The position numbers were made by a program, and so were the translations under genes. Below, piece after piece: positions 52,090-61,526 of a stretch of 64,000 nucleotides of DNA (the stretch's first letter is position 1; each line of letters begins with the position of its first letter). The stretch spans positions 62,001 to 126,000 of the forward strand of contig CAKSFP010000005.1 of NCBI GenBank assembly GCA_934454585.1. Reading direction: 5' to 3'. The DNA comes from an uncultured Clostridia bacterium (GTDB taxonomy: Bacteria; Bacillota; Clostridia; UMGS1810). Below the pieces are notes generated by a model that did not search any database, was not told the DNA's origin, and saw only the letters and a list, made by a program, of their open reading frames with translations.

Positions 52090-54519
52090 ATGACAACAAA
52101 GCTGAATTTGCAAGCGGTATACATTCCGCAAAGAATTGCAGGCGATCTTGAAAACATAAAAATATATCCGCTTACGGTTATTGCTGCACCGTCCGGTTTC
52201 GGCAAAACCACGGTTCTCGAGGCGTTTTTTGCACAAAAGTGCTTTGAATCGGCTCGAGTTGTTCGACACACATTTTTTGACTGTGATGCGAACGAATATT
52301 GGAGTAAATTTTGCTCACGGCTTGCACAGACTGACAAAATCTGTGCCGAGGCGCTCGCAAACTGCGGCACTCCGTGCGGAGCAAATCTTTCCGACATATG
52401 CGAAATAATGTCTGATATAGAGTGCGATGATGAGCTGTACATAGTGCTTGACAACCTTTCCGACACCGCGGACGGACTGGACATGATGCTGACGGCGATG
52501 GCGTCGCACCGTGCACCGAAAATGCATATTGTGGCATCGGTATGCTCTGTCGGATCTGTGGGCAATATTGACCTTGGCGGCAGGGTGCACTGCATAGATG
52601 CAAAGAGTCTGTCTTTCACACCCGATGATTGCCGCGCGTATTTTGAATGTGTGGGTCAGGTGCTCACCGAGTCCGAGCTGACAGAACTTGTGTCGCTGAC
52701 GGGCGGATGGGTATTTGCGGTCTACCTGCAGATGCTTTTTTATGCAAAGCATGCCCGTTTTGAAAAAGGAATACCCGAGAACCTGATAGAAAAGGCATTT
52801 TTTGACCGATTGTCGGATGAAGAAAAGAAGTTTTGCATATTGCTGTCGCTCTTTGACAGCTTCAGTGCCGAAAAAGCGGTGCAAGTCAGCGGAGAGAGCA
52901 CGGCATTTGTGCGCAAAATGCTGAGCGGCGGTTTTGTGCACCGTGATGACAAATGCGGAGAATATTGGTTTCACAGCTTGATTCGCGCTTATCTGCAGAC
53001 GGAGTTTGCGCATCTTCCCAAGGACGAAAGAGATAGGATGTGTTACGCTGTCGCGCAGTGGGAGGATAAATACGGCGAGAATATAACCGCCATTCGTCTG
53101 TATTATGCGGCAGGGGCCTATGAAAATATCTTTGCCATGCGCCACACAAGTTATGATCTGTCCGACATCGGCGACGCAAATACGCGGCAAATGATATTTG
53201 ATATTTTGGACAAAACGCCTCATTCCGTCAAACTCCGTTACCCGGAGAGCATGGTTCCGCTCGCTTTTATTCTGTTTTTCGTAAATGAGTACGAAAAACT
53301 CGGCGAGACGATAGAGGAGATTTTTGCGCTCGTTGCCGAGTGCGATTTGACGGATGAAATGAAGAATGAAATCATCGGTGAGACGGAGCTTTTGATTTCG
53401 TTTACCGAGTTTAACGACATAGCGAAGATGAGCGCCCGACACCGCCGTGCCTACGAACTTCTCGGCGGTAAGGCAAGGCTTATTAATATGCGCAGCACAT
53501 GGACTTTCGGTTCGCCGTCAGTAATGTGCCTGTATCATTCTTGTCCCGGCCGGCTTGGCGATGAATTGCGACTGATGGACAAATGCATGCCTTACTACTA
53601 TCGCCTCACGGGCGGCCACGGCATGGGTTCTGAGTACGCCATGCGTGCCGAGGCAGAGCTTTTGCGAGGCAATTGCGCCGCCGCGGAGACCCTGGCGCAC
53701 AGGGCTATGTTTGAATCACAGAGTAAAAACCAGAGCAGTGTTTATCAGTGCGGATTGTTTTCTCTGGCGTGCATAGCTGTGTTGAGGGGGGACGATGTTT
53801 CACTTTCCGATGTGATAATAGCCATGACCGAAAGTGCGGTGCAGAACTCCGAGGATATGTGCCGCCATTCACTCAGTCTGTTTTTGGGTTACATATATGC
53901 TTTCACGGGGCGCACGGACAAGGTTGCGCTGTGGCTTGTCAATGGTGACATAAACGAAAATATGGTGGCGCCGATGACCATGCCTTTTGCCCACATAGTG
54001 TATGCAAGAGTGCTGCTCGAAAGGGGAGAATATGCAAAGCTCCTCGCTTTCTGCCCCTTTGCCTGCGGAGTTGCGGCACAGATGCCGAGCATTTTGCCGC
54101 AGATATATTTTCATATTTTTGCCGCATGTGCACATTCGGCAATCGGCAGTGATGGCGCGGCGGTCGACAAACTCAATGCGGCGCTTGAACTTGCAGTGCC
54201 CGATGGGATATATCTGCCGTTTGCAGAGTGTTTCTCTGCACTGAAACCGATTTTGAAAAAAGCCGACACCACCTCATACGGAGAAATTGCCGCTCTCGGC
54301 ACGGATTATGAAAGATCGTCGGAAAGACTGCTGTCGTGCAAACCACGGCTCTCTCCGCGTGAGAGAGAAGTTGCACAGCTCATCTGCGAGGGGCTCACCA
54401 ACAAACAAATTGCGGCGCGGCTTTTTGTGTCGCTATCCACGGTGAAGCTGACTGTGAGCAATATTTTTGAAAAAACCGGCATAAGGTCGCGCGCACAGCT
54501 TACGGATATGAGAATATAG
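52090..54519 (+). CDS. MalT/LAL-type LuxR-family transcriptional regulator
   Basis: An 809-aa regulator. An N-terminal NTPase domain shows a Walker A-like APSGFGKTT (residues about 33-41) and an LYIVLDNLSD Walker B-like stretch. A long helical-repeat region (about 330-730, TPR-like) follows, then a C-terminal LuxR HTH: LSPREREVAQLICEGLTNKQIAARLFVSLSTVKLTVSNIFEKTG. The layout matches the large ATP-binding LuxR family (LAL), which includes MalT. It precedes the giant FN3 gene on the same strand, so control of that gene is plausible but inferred. Confidence 0.93.
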   Translation: MTTKLNLQAVYIPQRIAGDLENIKIYPLTVIAAPSGFGKTTVLEAFFAQKCFESARVVRHTFFDCDANEYWSKFCSRLAQTDKICAEALANCGTPCGANLSDICEIMSDIECDDELYIVLDNLSDTADGLDMMLTAMASHRAPKMHIVASVCSVGSVGNIDLGGRVHCIDAKSLSFTPDDCRAYFECVGQVLTESELTELVSLTGGWVFAVYLQMLFYAKHARFEKGIPENLIEKAFFDRLSDEEKKFCILLSLFDSFSAEKAVQVSGESTAFVRKMLSGGFVHRDDKCGEYWFHSLIRAYLQTEFAHLPKDERDRMCYAVAQWEDKYGENITAIRLYYAAGAYENIFAMRHTSYDLSDIGDANTRQMIFDILDKTPHSVKLRYPESMVPLAFILFFVNEYEKLGETIEEIFALVAECDLTDEMKNEIIGETELLISFTEFNDIAKMSARHRRAYELLGGKARLINMRSTWTFGSPSVMCLYHSCPGRLGDELRLMDKCMPYYYRLTGGHGMGSEYAMRAEAELLRGNCAAAETLAHRAMFESQSKNQSSVYQCGLFSLACIAVLRGDDVSLSDVIIAMTESAVQNSEDMCRHSLSLFLGYIYAFTGRTDKVALWLVNGDINENMVAPMTMPFAHIVYARVLLERGEYAKLLAFCPFACGVAAQMPSILPQIYFHIFAACAHSAIGSDGAAVDKLNAALELAVPDGIYLPFAECFSALKPILKKADTTSYGEIAALGTDYERSSERLLSCKPRLSPREREVAQLICEGLTNKQIAARLFVSLSTVKLTVSNIFEKTGIRSRAQLTDMRI

Positions 54520-54602
54520 TTTTTCGGGCGCGTGATATTTTGATTGAAAAATCAGTAAACATATTTTTACACATCTTCGATTAAAAATTGGCCATCGGCT
54601 AA

Positions 54603-54632
54603 TTTTCAGGTCAACTCTCTCTTTGGTATAAT
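54603..54632 (+). promoter_or_regulatory. Extended -10 promoter of the giant secreted protein gene
   Basis: TGG-TATAAT with TATAAT at 54627-54632 and a weak TTTTCA at 54603-54608. Short complementary arms CAACTCTC (54612-54619) and GAGAGTTG (54658-54665) flank the -10 region. Confidence 0.6.
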
Positions 54633-54671
54633 TATTACAAGATTATACGCCCGAAGGGAGAGTTGTTTTTT

Positions 54672-57600
54672 ATGAAAACCAAACTTATTTCAATGTTTCT
54701 CAGCTTTGCGCTTGTTTTCACAACAGTCGGCGCATCGGTGCAAACCGTTGCGGCATCGGATGAGCATGATGTCCTGCGCGAGATTTTCTCGGGGATAGAT
54801 GCAGTCTCGCCGGATGCCGAGTCTGAGCGGCTGCCGTATCTTGACGGCACAATGCTGTCCGATGTGAGAGAGCCGTTGTCTGTAAATGCCGGCGGCACCA
54901 AGATTTTCGGAAACGGTGTCTCCCTTTCGGAGAACCTTGCCTGGAGCGGCACCGCCGCGCCGAGCTTTGCGTCGGCGGCCGTCACTCTCGGCGGAAAACA
55001 ATACAGCCTCGGCGGTGAGATGAAGATTCTTGCGCTGAGTGAGGGCGATTTTGATAATGACGGAAGAAAGAACGAACTTGCCGCCATTGTTGCGGCGAAG
55101 ACCGCCGGCGGCAAATCGCTCTTGTTACTGTGTACCGCAGAGGCACCTGAAGTGGTACTGAATCCGGTGAAGCTGCTGTATGACGGCAGTGCCGCCGCGG
55201 CGGATTTTTATGCCGACACGGCGTCTTTTGTCAACAGCATTGCGCTTGTGTGTGCTGATGTGAACGGCGATGGTTATGACGAGATAGCGACCGCAACTCC
55301 CACAAACGGTTTTTATAACGACGGCACGGACAAATACGGTTTTGATGTGCGCGGCGGGTATTACCTGTGGTATATGAACGAAAACGGACGCACGGCGGAC
55401 GGCTACAAGAGCGCCGCGCAGTGGTGCGACGAACCTTTTGACCCATACATAGGTCTCAGGATGAGCGTGCCCGATTGCCACATCGGAGCTCCGGGTGTGA
55501 CTGTATCGCTCGCCGCAGGGGATACGAACGGCGACGGTTTTGATGACATTGTGTCGGCTATAGCCACAACAAAAGCAAAATATAACGCAAACTATACCGA
55601 CAATATGTTTTCGGTGTATTGCGTGTCGGGCGCGGCGGATTTTTCCTCGATGTATGCGCGGCGCAAACCGCTGACTATGTACATTGATGACTCAATTGCG
55701 GATTTTCGCATAGGCACCACGGCAGGGGACGCATCGGGATTTGATGTCACCATGTGCGATGTTGACGGCACGGGCAGAGCGACAATATTTATGTCCGTCA
55801 AGGAAACTTGGCACCGCATGACGCCGTATATAGGCGACAGGATGGTTACGCCGCGGTATTGCATATATTCTTTTGACTATGACGAAACGGGCGACAAATA
55901 CATTGCGTCGCTTGTGCATAAGGGCGGCATATATCACAACGGTTATGCGGATGGTAAAAGCGACACAAGAGATTTGTTGAGAACCGCTCCTGAGGATTGC
56001 ACGCCGCTCAGGATAGGTGTGCTCAAGGGCGATTTCGGCTTTGCGGCCGGAAAAAATGGCAGCCTGTCTTCCGGAACGGTCATTGTCGATCAAAAATACA
56101 TTCCGTTCGTGCGCTATGCCGACGGAAACAAATATCGCTACGAGACCGAGGATGGGGGCGTCTACACCGGATATGACCCCGGGGATTCCGATCCGGGTTG
56201 GGGTTACACCGCGGATAAGTGCGTTTTCTTCGGCAACGGAATAAATGTCACAGAGGTGCGCACGGCAAATGTGAGCTTTGACGGCACAAATTACGCCGAC
56301 GCTGCTCTGGTGAGCGCATATGACTCGGACGGCAGATGCAAGACATATTTTCTGTCGCGCTCCGGCAGCAGCTACGGCGCAAGTGTGCTCTCCGACGGCA
56401 TGGCGTATGCGGCAATTGCCATGCCCGATGTCGACAGCGATTCAATATTTTTGAAATACAACAAACATAAATTCTTCTGGGCAGACCCGGTTATTATCGC
56501 CGCGCTTGCGTCACCGCCGTATTTTGGTTCGCTCCCGTCCGATATGTATACAAACGGATCCACAACATACGGGCGCAGCACCGCATCTGCGAGCGGCAGT
56601 ACAGAATCATACAGCGTGTCTGCCGGGATGTATATTTCCACCGAGATAAAAGCAGGCGGCGGAGGCACCGCGGGCGTTTTTGAATCGGAGACGGAGGCAA
56701 TGCACAGCGCTTCGATTGACATCGAGGAGACAAAACAGGTGGAGTATACCCAAAGCTTTTCTTCAAGCGGCGGCGAGGACACTGTGGTGCTCTCGACTGT
56801 GGCTTACGATGCTTATGAATACACCGCATATTATCAGGGTACGGACGGCAGTCTCACATCGTCGCCGTATATTGTCTATGTGCCGCGCGGCGGCTCGGAT
56901 GCCATAAAGATCGCAAGTCTGCCGTATGACATCTACTGCGAGTTCATCCCATACGCAAACGGCGCTCTGCCGACTCTCGGCGATGTGTTCACCCACACAT
57001 TGGGCAAGCCCGGCACATATCCGTCCTCCGCACCGTCGGGCGCCGGTGTGAAGAACGGCAGTGTTATGGTCCACCCAAAGCTCGGCACTTTTCCCTCGGG
57101 TGAGAGCAGTCAGACTCTCTCTGTCGATATTACGGAGGAAAAGGCGGATACATCCTCATCGGGTTCATCTGTCAGCGTTAAGCTCGGCGGCGGTTTTGAG
57201 ACAGAGGCGGACAGCATTTTCAAGTTCGTCGATATGGGAGTAAAAGTGACCGCCGGCAGTTCGACTGCGAAAGAACACGAGAGTGGGAGGATAACCGCAA
57301 ACGCAGTCGGCACAAGTTTTGAGGGCACTGTTTTCGGTCAGGGCGACGGCATGAATGTGAGCGGCAGCGGTGAGAAAAAGGCGACATTTAACTGGAAACT
57401 GCTCAGCTATGTATATAATTTCGGGGATGGGAACGATGTCCGTCAGTTCCCGGTGGTCACATATATAACAAGCGGCGTACAAGAGCCGGAGGGTGTTGTG
57501 CCGCAGTCGGTCACCGTGTCGCCGTCGGCTCGGACGGTGAGCCAGGTTGGCCCTGCCACAAAGGGATTTGTAAACACGGCAAATTTCTCCGTGAACGCCC

Positions 57601-60476
57601 CGGGAGTGAGCCGCGAGGCATACACAGCGCTTGAGGGCGCGCCGCACGGAATGACTCTCGATACCGGCGGCACAAACATAGGCACGGAGAACTTCGCTTT
57701 CGGCATAAACATCAACGGCAATGTACAGCCGGGCACTTATCCGCTCAGGCTGAACATCGGCGGCGTGCTGTCAAACGAATTTACCGTGACGGTGACGGAA
57801 TATGTTGCGCCGGTGTGGATTGCGGCTGACAGGACGGAGATAGACTTCGGCAGTATGCGTTATGATGAGGTCAAGGGCACACCGACCGTGGACGCGCAGA
57901 TCGTGACGGTGAGTAATATCCACACGGAGGGAATAAGCGGTCTTGCGGCGAGCCTTGGCAAGGAGGACGAGAGTTCGTTTGAAATAATGGGTGAGATTTC
58001 CTCGGCGGCTCTGAATCCAAATGGCGCCGGCGGAGACTCGGCAACTGTAAGCGTTGCTCCCAAAAAGGGACTTGCCATGGGCAGACACAGCGACACACTC
58101 ATTGTGTCAAACGGAGTGACGGCGGCATATGTCGAGCTCACCTATACGGTCACGACTCCTACTCTGCCGGGCGAGCCGCATTTCAGCAACAATCTGTCAA
58201 CGCTTGCAAATCCGATTACTGTTAATTTCGATGTTCCGGAGGACGACGGCGGTGCAAGGATAACGCACTATCTCTACACCATACGCGATCATGCGGACTT
58301 TGTGTCCGACGAGGGAGTTGTCTGGAAAAGGGCGAGTGTTTCGTCGTATACAAGCACCAATTACACTTTGAAATTAAGTGACACATTGCCTGTTGGCGAA
58401 ACCTATGTGGTAGGCTTAAAAGCTGTCAACGAATATGGCGAAGGTACTCCGGCGTGGTATCGGTTCGAAGTGGGACATTCCGAGGACGACCCCGGGGTTG
58501 TTCGGAACATGAAGGTCTATCCCGGGGACGGCAAACTGACCGTAACATGGGATGACCCGGGTTATTGGGGCACAAATGAATTTGTCAAAGACGAGGATAT
58601 TCTGTGGAAGATCTATGACATACATTTGTGCAAAGGCAGTTCATGGGTGGACATGAAGACTCTTTATCGTGGTGATGAACTTGAATATACATTTGAGTCA
58701 CTCCAAAACGGCGAGACATACGAAGTGAGGATAAACGCGCGCACGACTAACAGATACGGCGAAGTGACGGCAATAGAGGCTGTGCCGTCTGCCGATTCCG
58801 CTGCGCCGTCGCGCCCGAGGGGGTTATCGGCAGAGCTGAGTTACAAACAGGCAAAACTCACATGGAGTGCCCCGGGAGCGGACGGAAACGCCGCCGTGAC
58901 GGGATACTCGGTATCAAAAGACGGCGGCGCAAGCTGGACAGATGTCGGCATGAATACAGAGCATACCTTTACTGAGCTCATACCGAGCAAACAGTATGAC
59001 TTTGCGGTGCGTGCCGTCAATTCGTCCGGATGGGGCGATGCGGCGCACACATATGCGGTGATACCAAACAGTCTGAAAGCGCCGAAATTGCACAATGTTT
59101 CGTTTGAGATAGTCAACGGACTCATGCCGGGATACGAACAACTTGAACTGTCGTGGTATCCCGTTGACGGAGACAACATCACATATGAAGTAAAGGTTGA
59201 CGACGGAGAGTGGCAGGCGACAGAACCTGTGGCATTTGGCGGCACGCTGCGGCATATATTCAACGGACTTGAGAATGACCGTTCGTATAAACTCTATGTC
59301 CGCGCACTTGATGATGAGGGCGCCGGGCCGGCGGCATGTGCATCGGGCAGAAAGCCGCGTGCCATTGCGCCGCAGCTCATCGACCCATCGGCAAAGGCAC
59401 GCAACGGCGCCATACAGTTGTTCGGCAAGACGGCAGACAGCAAGTATTCAATGAGATACAGCCTGGACGGCGACTCATGGCGCAGTTTTTCCGACGGCTC
59501 TGTGATTTACGGACCGGAGAACGGAAAAGAATATACCGTGGCGGTGTGTGCAGAGGGACTTGACGAGGGAAATATGCCGCTTCGCACGGTTTACTATCTG
59601 AAATGCACCCCGGATGCGAGTGTGCCCGACGAGCCGTCAGTGCCGGTGATTGATGTTTTTGCGGATGATAACGGCATCCGCATAGAATGGAATGTGGCAA
59701 ATGACGGCGGTGCGGAGATTACGCAATACAAGGTGTCGCTCGGCGATGATGAAATCGTATTTCCGGGTGATGTGACATCGCTGGATATAAAGTGTTCGCC
59801 CGATAAACGCGAACAGTATTCATATGTTTGCGTCACGGCGGTCAACTCAGTTGGTGAGAGCAACGATTATGTAAATTTCAGGGCGCAGGCAAACCTTGCC
59901 GGCGAGGAACGGATAATAGTGCCGCCGGCGCATGGGGCGTTTGTGAGCGGTGTGTACAGGCTTGAAGAACTTATGCCGATATATGGTGATGACGGCGTAT
60001 CGTATGAACTCATGGATATAAGCAAATATGCGGATTGGAGTATAGAGAGTGGCCGCAGTGAAATCATCTGGGACGAATCTGCAAGGTGCATCAAAATTGC
60101 GCAGAATCTGCCGGACGGAGAGTATGATGTAACCGTGACGGCTGACTGCTACTCTAACAATGTGGTCTATGAGCGCAGTGTGAAGATTATTGTCGGCGAG
60201 CAGATAAGCATTGTGTCCGCAGAGAGGGCGGACGGCGGCGTGAGGGCCGTGCTGAATCTGCCCGAGGCTTACGGCAGAGTTATTCTGTGTGTAGCCGCGT
60301 ACGGTGCCGACGGCAAAGTTACGGCGGTTGACTTTAGAGAGATTTCATCCGATATACTTACGGACGGAGCGGTGTTCGTGCCTGTGGATGTGAGCGGCGC
60401 GGCAAGGGTTAAGGTTATGTTGCTTGATGCCAAGGCGACGATTAGACCGTTGTGTGAGAGCAGAGAGGTGGAGTGA
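54672..60476 (+). CDS. Giant secreted FG-GAP/FN3 repeat protein
   Basis: A 1934-aa protein, signal peptide MKTKLISMFLSFALVFTTVG to about residue 28. Several Ca-binding FG-GAP/VCBS-like repeats lie near residues 120-365 (DFDNDGRKNE, DVNGDGYDE, DTNGDGFDD, DVDGTGRAT). A middle region of unknown fold follows, then an ASH/DUF1573-like domain (about 1010-1160). At least four fibronectin type III domains (about 1165-1740) and a C-terminal beta domain close the protein. No LPXTG and no SLH is seen, so it may be released or held by a partner. Start ATG 54672 follows AGGGAGAG; TTG 54663 is unlikely. Confidence 0.85.
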   Translation: MKTKLISMFLSFALVFTTVGASVQTVAASDEHDVLREIFSGIDAVSPDAESERLPYLDGTMLSDVREPLSVNAGGTKIFGNGVSLSENLAWSGTAAPSFASAAVTLGGKQYSLGGEMKILALSEGDFDNDGRKNELAAIVAAKTAGGKSLLLLCTAEAPEVVLNPVKLLYDGSAAAADFYADTASFVNSIALVCADVNGDGYDEIATATPTNGFYNDGTDKYGFDVRGGYYLWYMNENGRTADGYKSAAQWCDEPFDPYIGLRMSVPDCHIGAPGVTVSLAAGDTNGDGFDDIVSAIATTKAKYNANYTDNMFSVYCVSGAADFSSMYARRKPLTMYIDDSIADFRIGTTAGDASGFDVTMCDVDGTGRATIFMSVKETWHRMTPYIGDRMVTPRYCIYSFDYDETGDKYIASLVHKGGIYHNGYADGKSDTRDLLRTAPEDCTPLRIGVLKGDFGFAAGKNGSLSSGTVIVDQKYIPFVRYADGNKYRYETEDGGVYTGYDPGDSDPGWGYTADKCVFFGNGINVTEVRTANVSFDGTNYADAALVSAYDSDGRCKTYFLSRSGSSYGASVLSDGMAYAAIAMPDVDSDSIFLKYNKHKFFWADPVIIAALASPPYFGSLPSDMYTNGSTTYGRSTASASGSTESYSVSAGMYISTEIKAGGGGTAGVFESETEAMHSASIDIEETKQVEYTQSFSSSGGEDTVVLSTVAYDAYEYTAYYQGTDGSLTSSPYIVYVPRGGSDAIKIASLPYDIYCEFIPYANGALPTLGDVFTHTLGKPGTYPSSAPSGAGVKNGSVMVHPKLGTFPSGESSQTLSVDITEEKADTSSSGSSVSVKLGGGFETEADSIFKFVDMGVKVTAGSSTAKEHESGRITANAVGTSFEGTVFGQGDGMNVSGSGEKKATFNWKLLSYVYNFGDGNDVRQFPVVTYITSGVQEPEGVVPQSVTVSPSARTVSQVGPATKGFVNTANFSVNAPGVSREAYTALEGAPHGMTLDTGGTNIGTENFAFGININGNVQPGTYPLRLNIGGVLSNEFTVTVTEYVAPVWIAADRTEIDFGSMRYDEVKGTPTVDAQIVTVSNIHTEGISGLAASLGKEDESSFEIMGEISSAALNPNGAGGDSATVSVAPKKGLAMGRHSDTLIVSNGVTAAYVELTYTVTTPTLPGEPHFSNNLSTLANPITVNFDVPEDDGGARITHYLYTIRDHADFVSDEGVVWKRASVSSYTSTNYTLKLSDTLPVGETYVVGLKAVNEYGEGTPAWYRFEVGHSEDDPGVVRNMKVYPGDGKLTVTWDDPGYWGTNEFVKDEDILWKIYDIHLCKGSSWVDMKTLYRGDELEYTFESLQNGETYEVRINARTTNRYGEVTAIEAVPSADSAAPSRPRGLSAELSYKQAKLTWSAPGADGNAAVTGYSVSKDGGASWTDVGMNTEHTFTELIPSKQYDFAVRAVNSSGWGDAAHTYAVIPNSLKAPKLHNVSFEIVNGLMPGYEQLELSWYPVDGDNITYEVKVDDGEWQATEPVAFGGTLRHIFNGLENDRSYKLYVRALDDEGAGPAACASGRKPRAIAPQLIDPSAKARNGAIQLFGKTADSKYSMRYSLDGDSWRSFSDGSVIYGPENGKEYTVAVCAEGLDEGNMPLRTVYYLKCTPDASVPDEPSVPVIDVFADDNGIRIEWNVANDGGAEITQYKVSLGDDEIVFPGDVTSLDIKCSPDKREQYSYVCVTAVNSVGESNDYVNFRAQANLAGEERIIVPPAHGAFVSGVYRLEELMPIYGDDGVSYELMDISKYADWSIESGRSEIIWDESARCIKIAQNLPDGEYDVTVTADCYSNNVVYERSVKIIVGEQISIVSAERADGGVRAVLNLPEAYGRVILCVAAYGADGKVTAVDFREISSDILTDGAVFVPVDVSGAARVKVMLLDAKATIRPLCESREVE

Positions 60477-60485
60477 GGATAAATC

Positions 60486-60514
60486 GGGGCGACCGTGAAC
60501 GGCCGCCCCTTTTG
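60486..60514 (+). terminator. Terminator after the giant gene
   Basis: GGGGCGACCG, loop TGAA, CGGCCGCCCC then TTTT. Confidence 0.9.
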
Positions 60515-60643
60515 AAGGAATTTATGTAATATGATTTGCTTAACACAAATTTCGATGGATTGAACCGCCGTGTGCCGAACTATGTGCACGGTGGTGTGAG
60601 AGGGCGGAGAAAATCCGCCCTGCTCAATTGTATCCCAAAAGCT

Positions 60644-61375
60644 CTAAAAATCTTGTTTTTCATAGTGCGGACATATAAGCGCACTTACCTTGTATTCGGA
60701 ATGTGCCCATTTTACCGCATTCTTTATGATTTTGCGGATATTTTCGTTTCGATATGTAGGGTACGCTTCATGTCCAGGTTGCAGATAAAACACTTTTCCC
60801 AGACCTCTTTGCCAGGTGCACGCACTGCGGAACACCTCGTGACTGCCATATGTGCCTATCATGAGCACATCATCGGGATTGGGAATATCGAATCTCTCTC
60901 CGTACATTTCCTCTTGCTCCAGGTCAAAATATTCACCGTCAACCCCTTGCATTATCGGGTGAGAGGGATTTATTATCCACAGGCGCTCTTTTTCGTCGTC
61001 GCGCCATTTCAGATTGCAGGTAGTTCCCATGAGTGACTTAAACGGCTTTGAATGGTGCGCTGAATGGAGAAAAATTGCCCCCATGCCGCGCAACACGCGT
61101 TCGTGAATCTTCTTTGCCACCTCGTCCGGCACTTCGTTGTGGCGCATATGTCCCCACCAGATAATCACATCGGTATCATCGAGCAGTTCGTCGGTTATGC
61201 CGCAGTTCGGCACAAGGGTTTGATTTTCGTCATACTCAGTCACGGTACGCACAATTATCTCATCGCTGCGCAGAAAATCCGCAATCTCGCGGTGTATGCC
61301 GTGCGGATAAATTTTCTTGACTTCTTCATCGGTCTGCTCATGCATAAATTCATTAAAAATTGTTACTCTTATCAT
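60644..61375 (-). CDS. ThuA-like protein
   Basis: A 243-aa protein matching the ThuA/trehalose-utilisation family, a class I glutamine-amidotransferase-like fold. Motifs: MIRVTIFNEFMHEQTDE, DTDVIIWWGHMRHNEV (about residue 70), AIFLHSAHHSKPF, HPIMQGVDGEYFDLEQEEMYGERF and GKVFYLQPGHEAYPTYRN. I choose ATG 61375, since GAGGT lies seven bases upstream; the frame continues 5' without a ribosome binding site. Family members act in sugar metabolism but the reaction is unproven. The promoter is TTGCAT-17-TACAAT on the minus strand. Confidence 0.9.
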   Translation of the reverse strand: MIRVTIFNEFMHEQTDEEVKKIYPHGIHREIADFLRSDEIIVRTVTEYDENQTLVPNCGITDELLDDTDVIIWWGHMRHNEVPDEVAKKIHERVLRGMGAIFLHSAHHSKPFKSLMGTTCNLKWRDDEKERLWIINPSHPIMQGVDGEYFDLEQEEMYGERFDIPNPDDVLMIGTYGSHEVFRSACTWQRGLGKVFYLQPGHEAYPTYRNENIRKIIKNAVKWAHSEYKVSALICPHYEKQDF

Positions 61376-61412
61376 AATCGTTACCTCGTCAGAATATTTC
61401 AGCAGTGATGTA

Positions 61413-61441
61413 ATTGTAGCACACACATCGAAAAAATGCAA
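61413..61441 (-). promoter_or_regulatory. Promoter of the ThuA-like gene
   Basis: On the minus strand TTGCAT (61441-61436), 17-base spacer, TACAAT (61418-61413). Confidence 0.65.
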
Positions 61442-61483
61442 TATGTTTGAGTAGATTTTATGTCGGTTTTCGGCACAAATGCA

Positions 61484-61512
61484 TTGTAAAATTTCCGGTT
61501 TTGTGGTACAAT
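61484..61512 (+). promoter_or_regulatory. Promoter of the RlmD-like gene
   Basis: TTGTAA at 61484-61489, 17-base spacer, TACAAT at 61507-61512; only about 14 bases before the ATG at 61527, so the transcript would be nearly leaderless. Confidence 0.65.
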
Positions 61513-61526
61513 CACATTAAAAGGGG

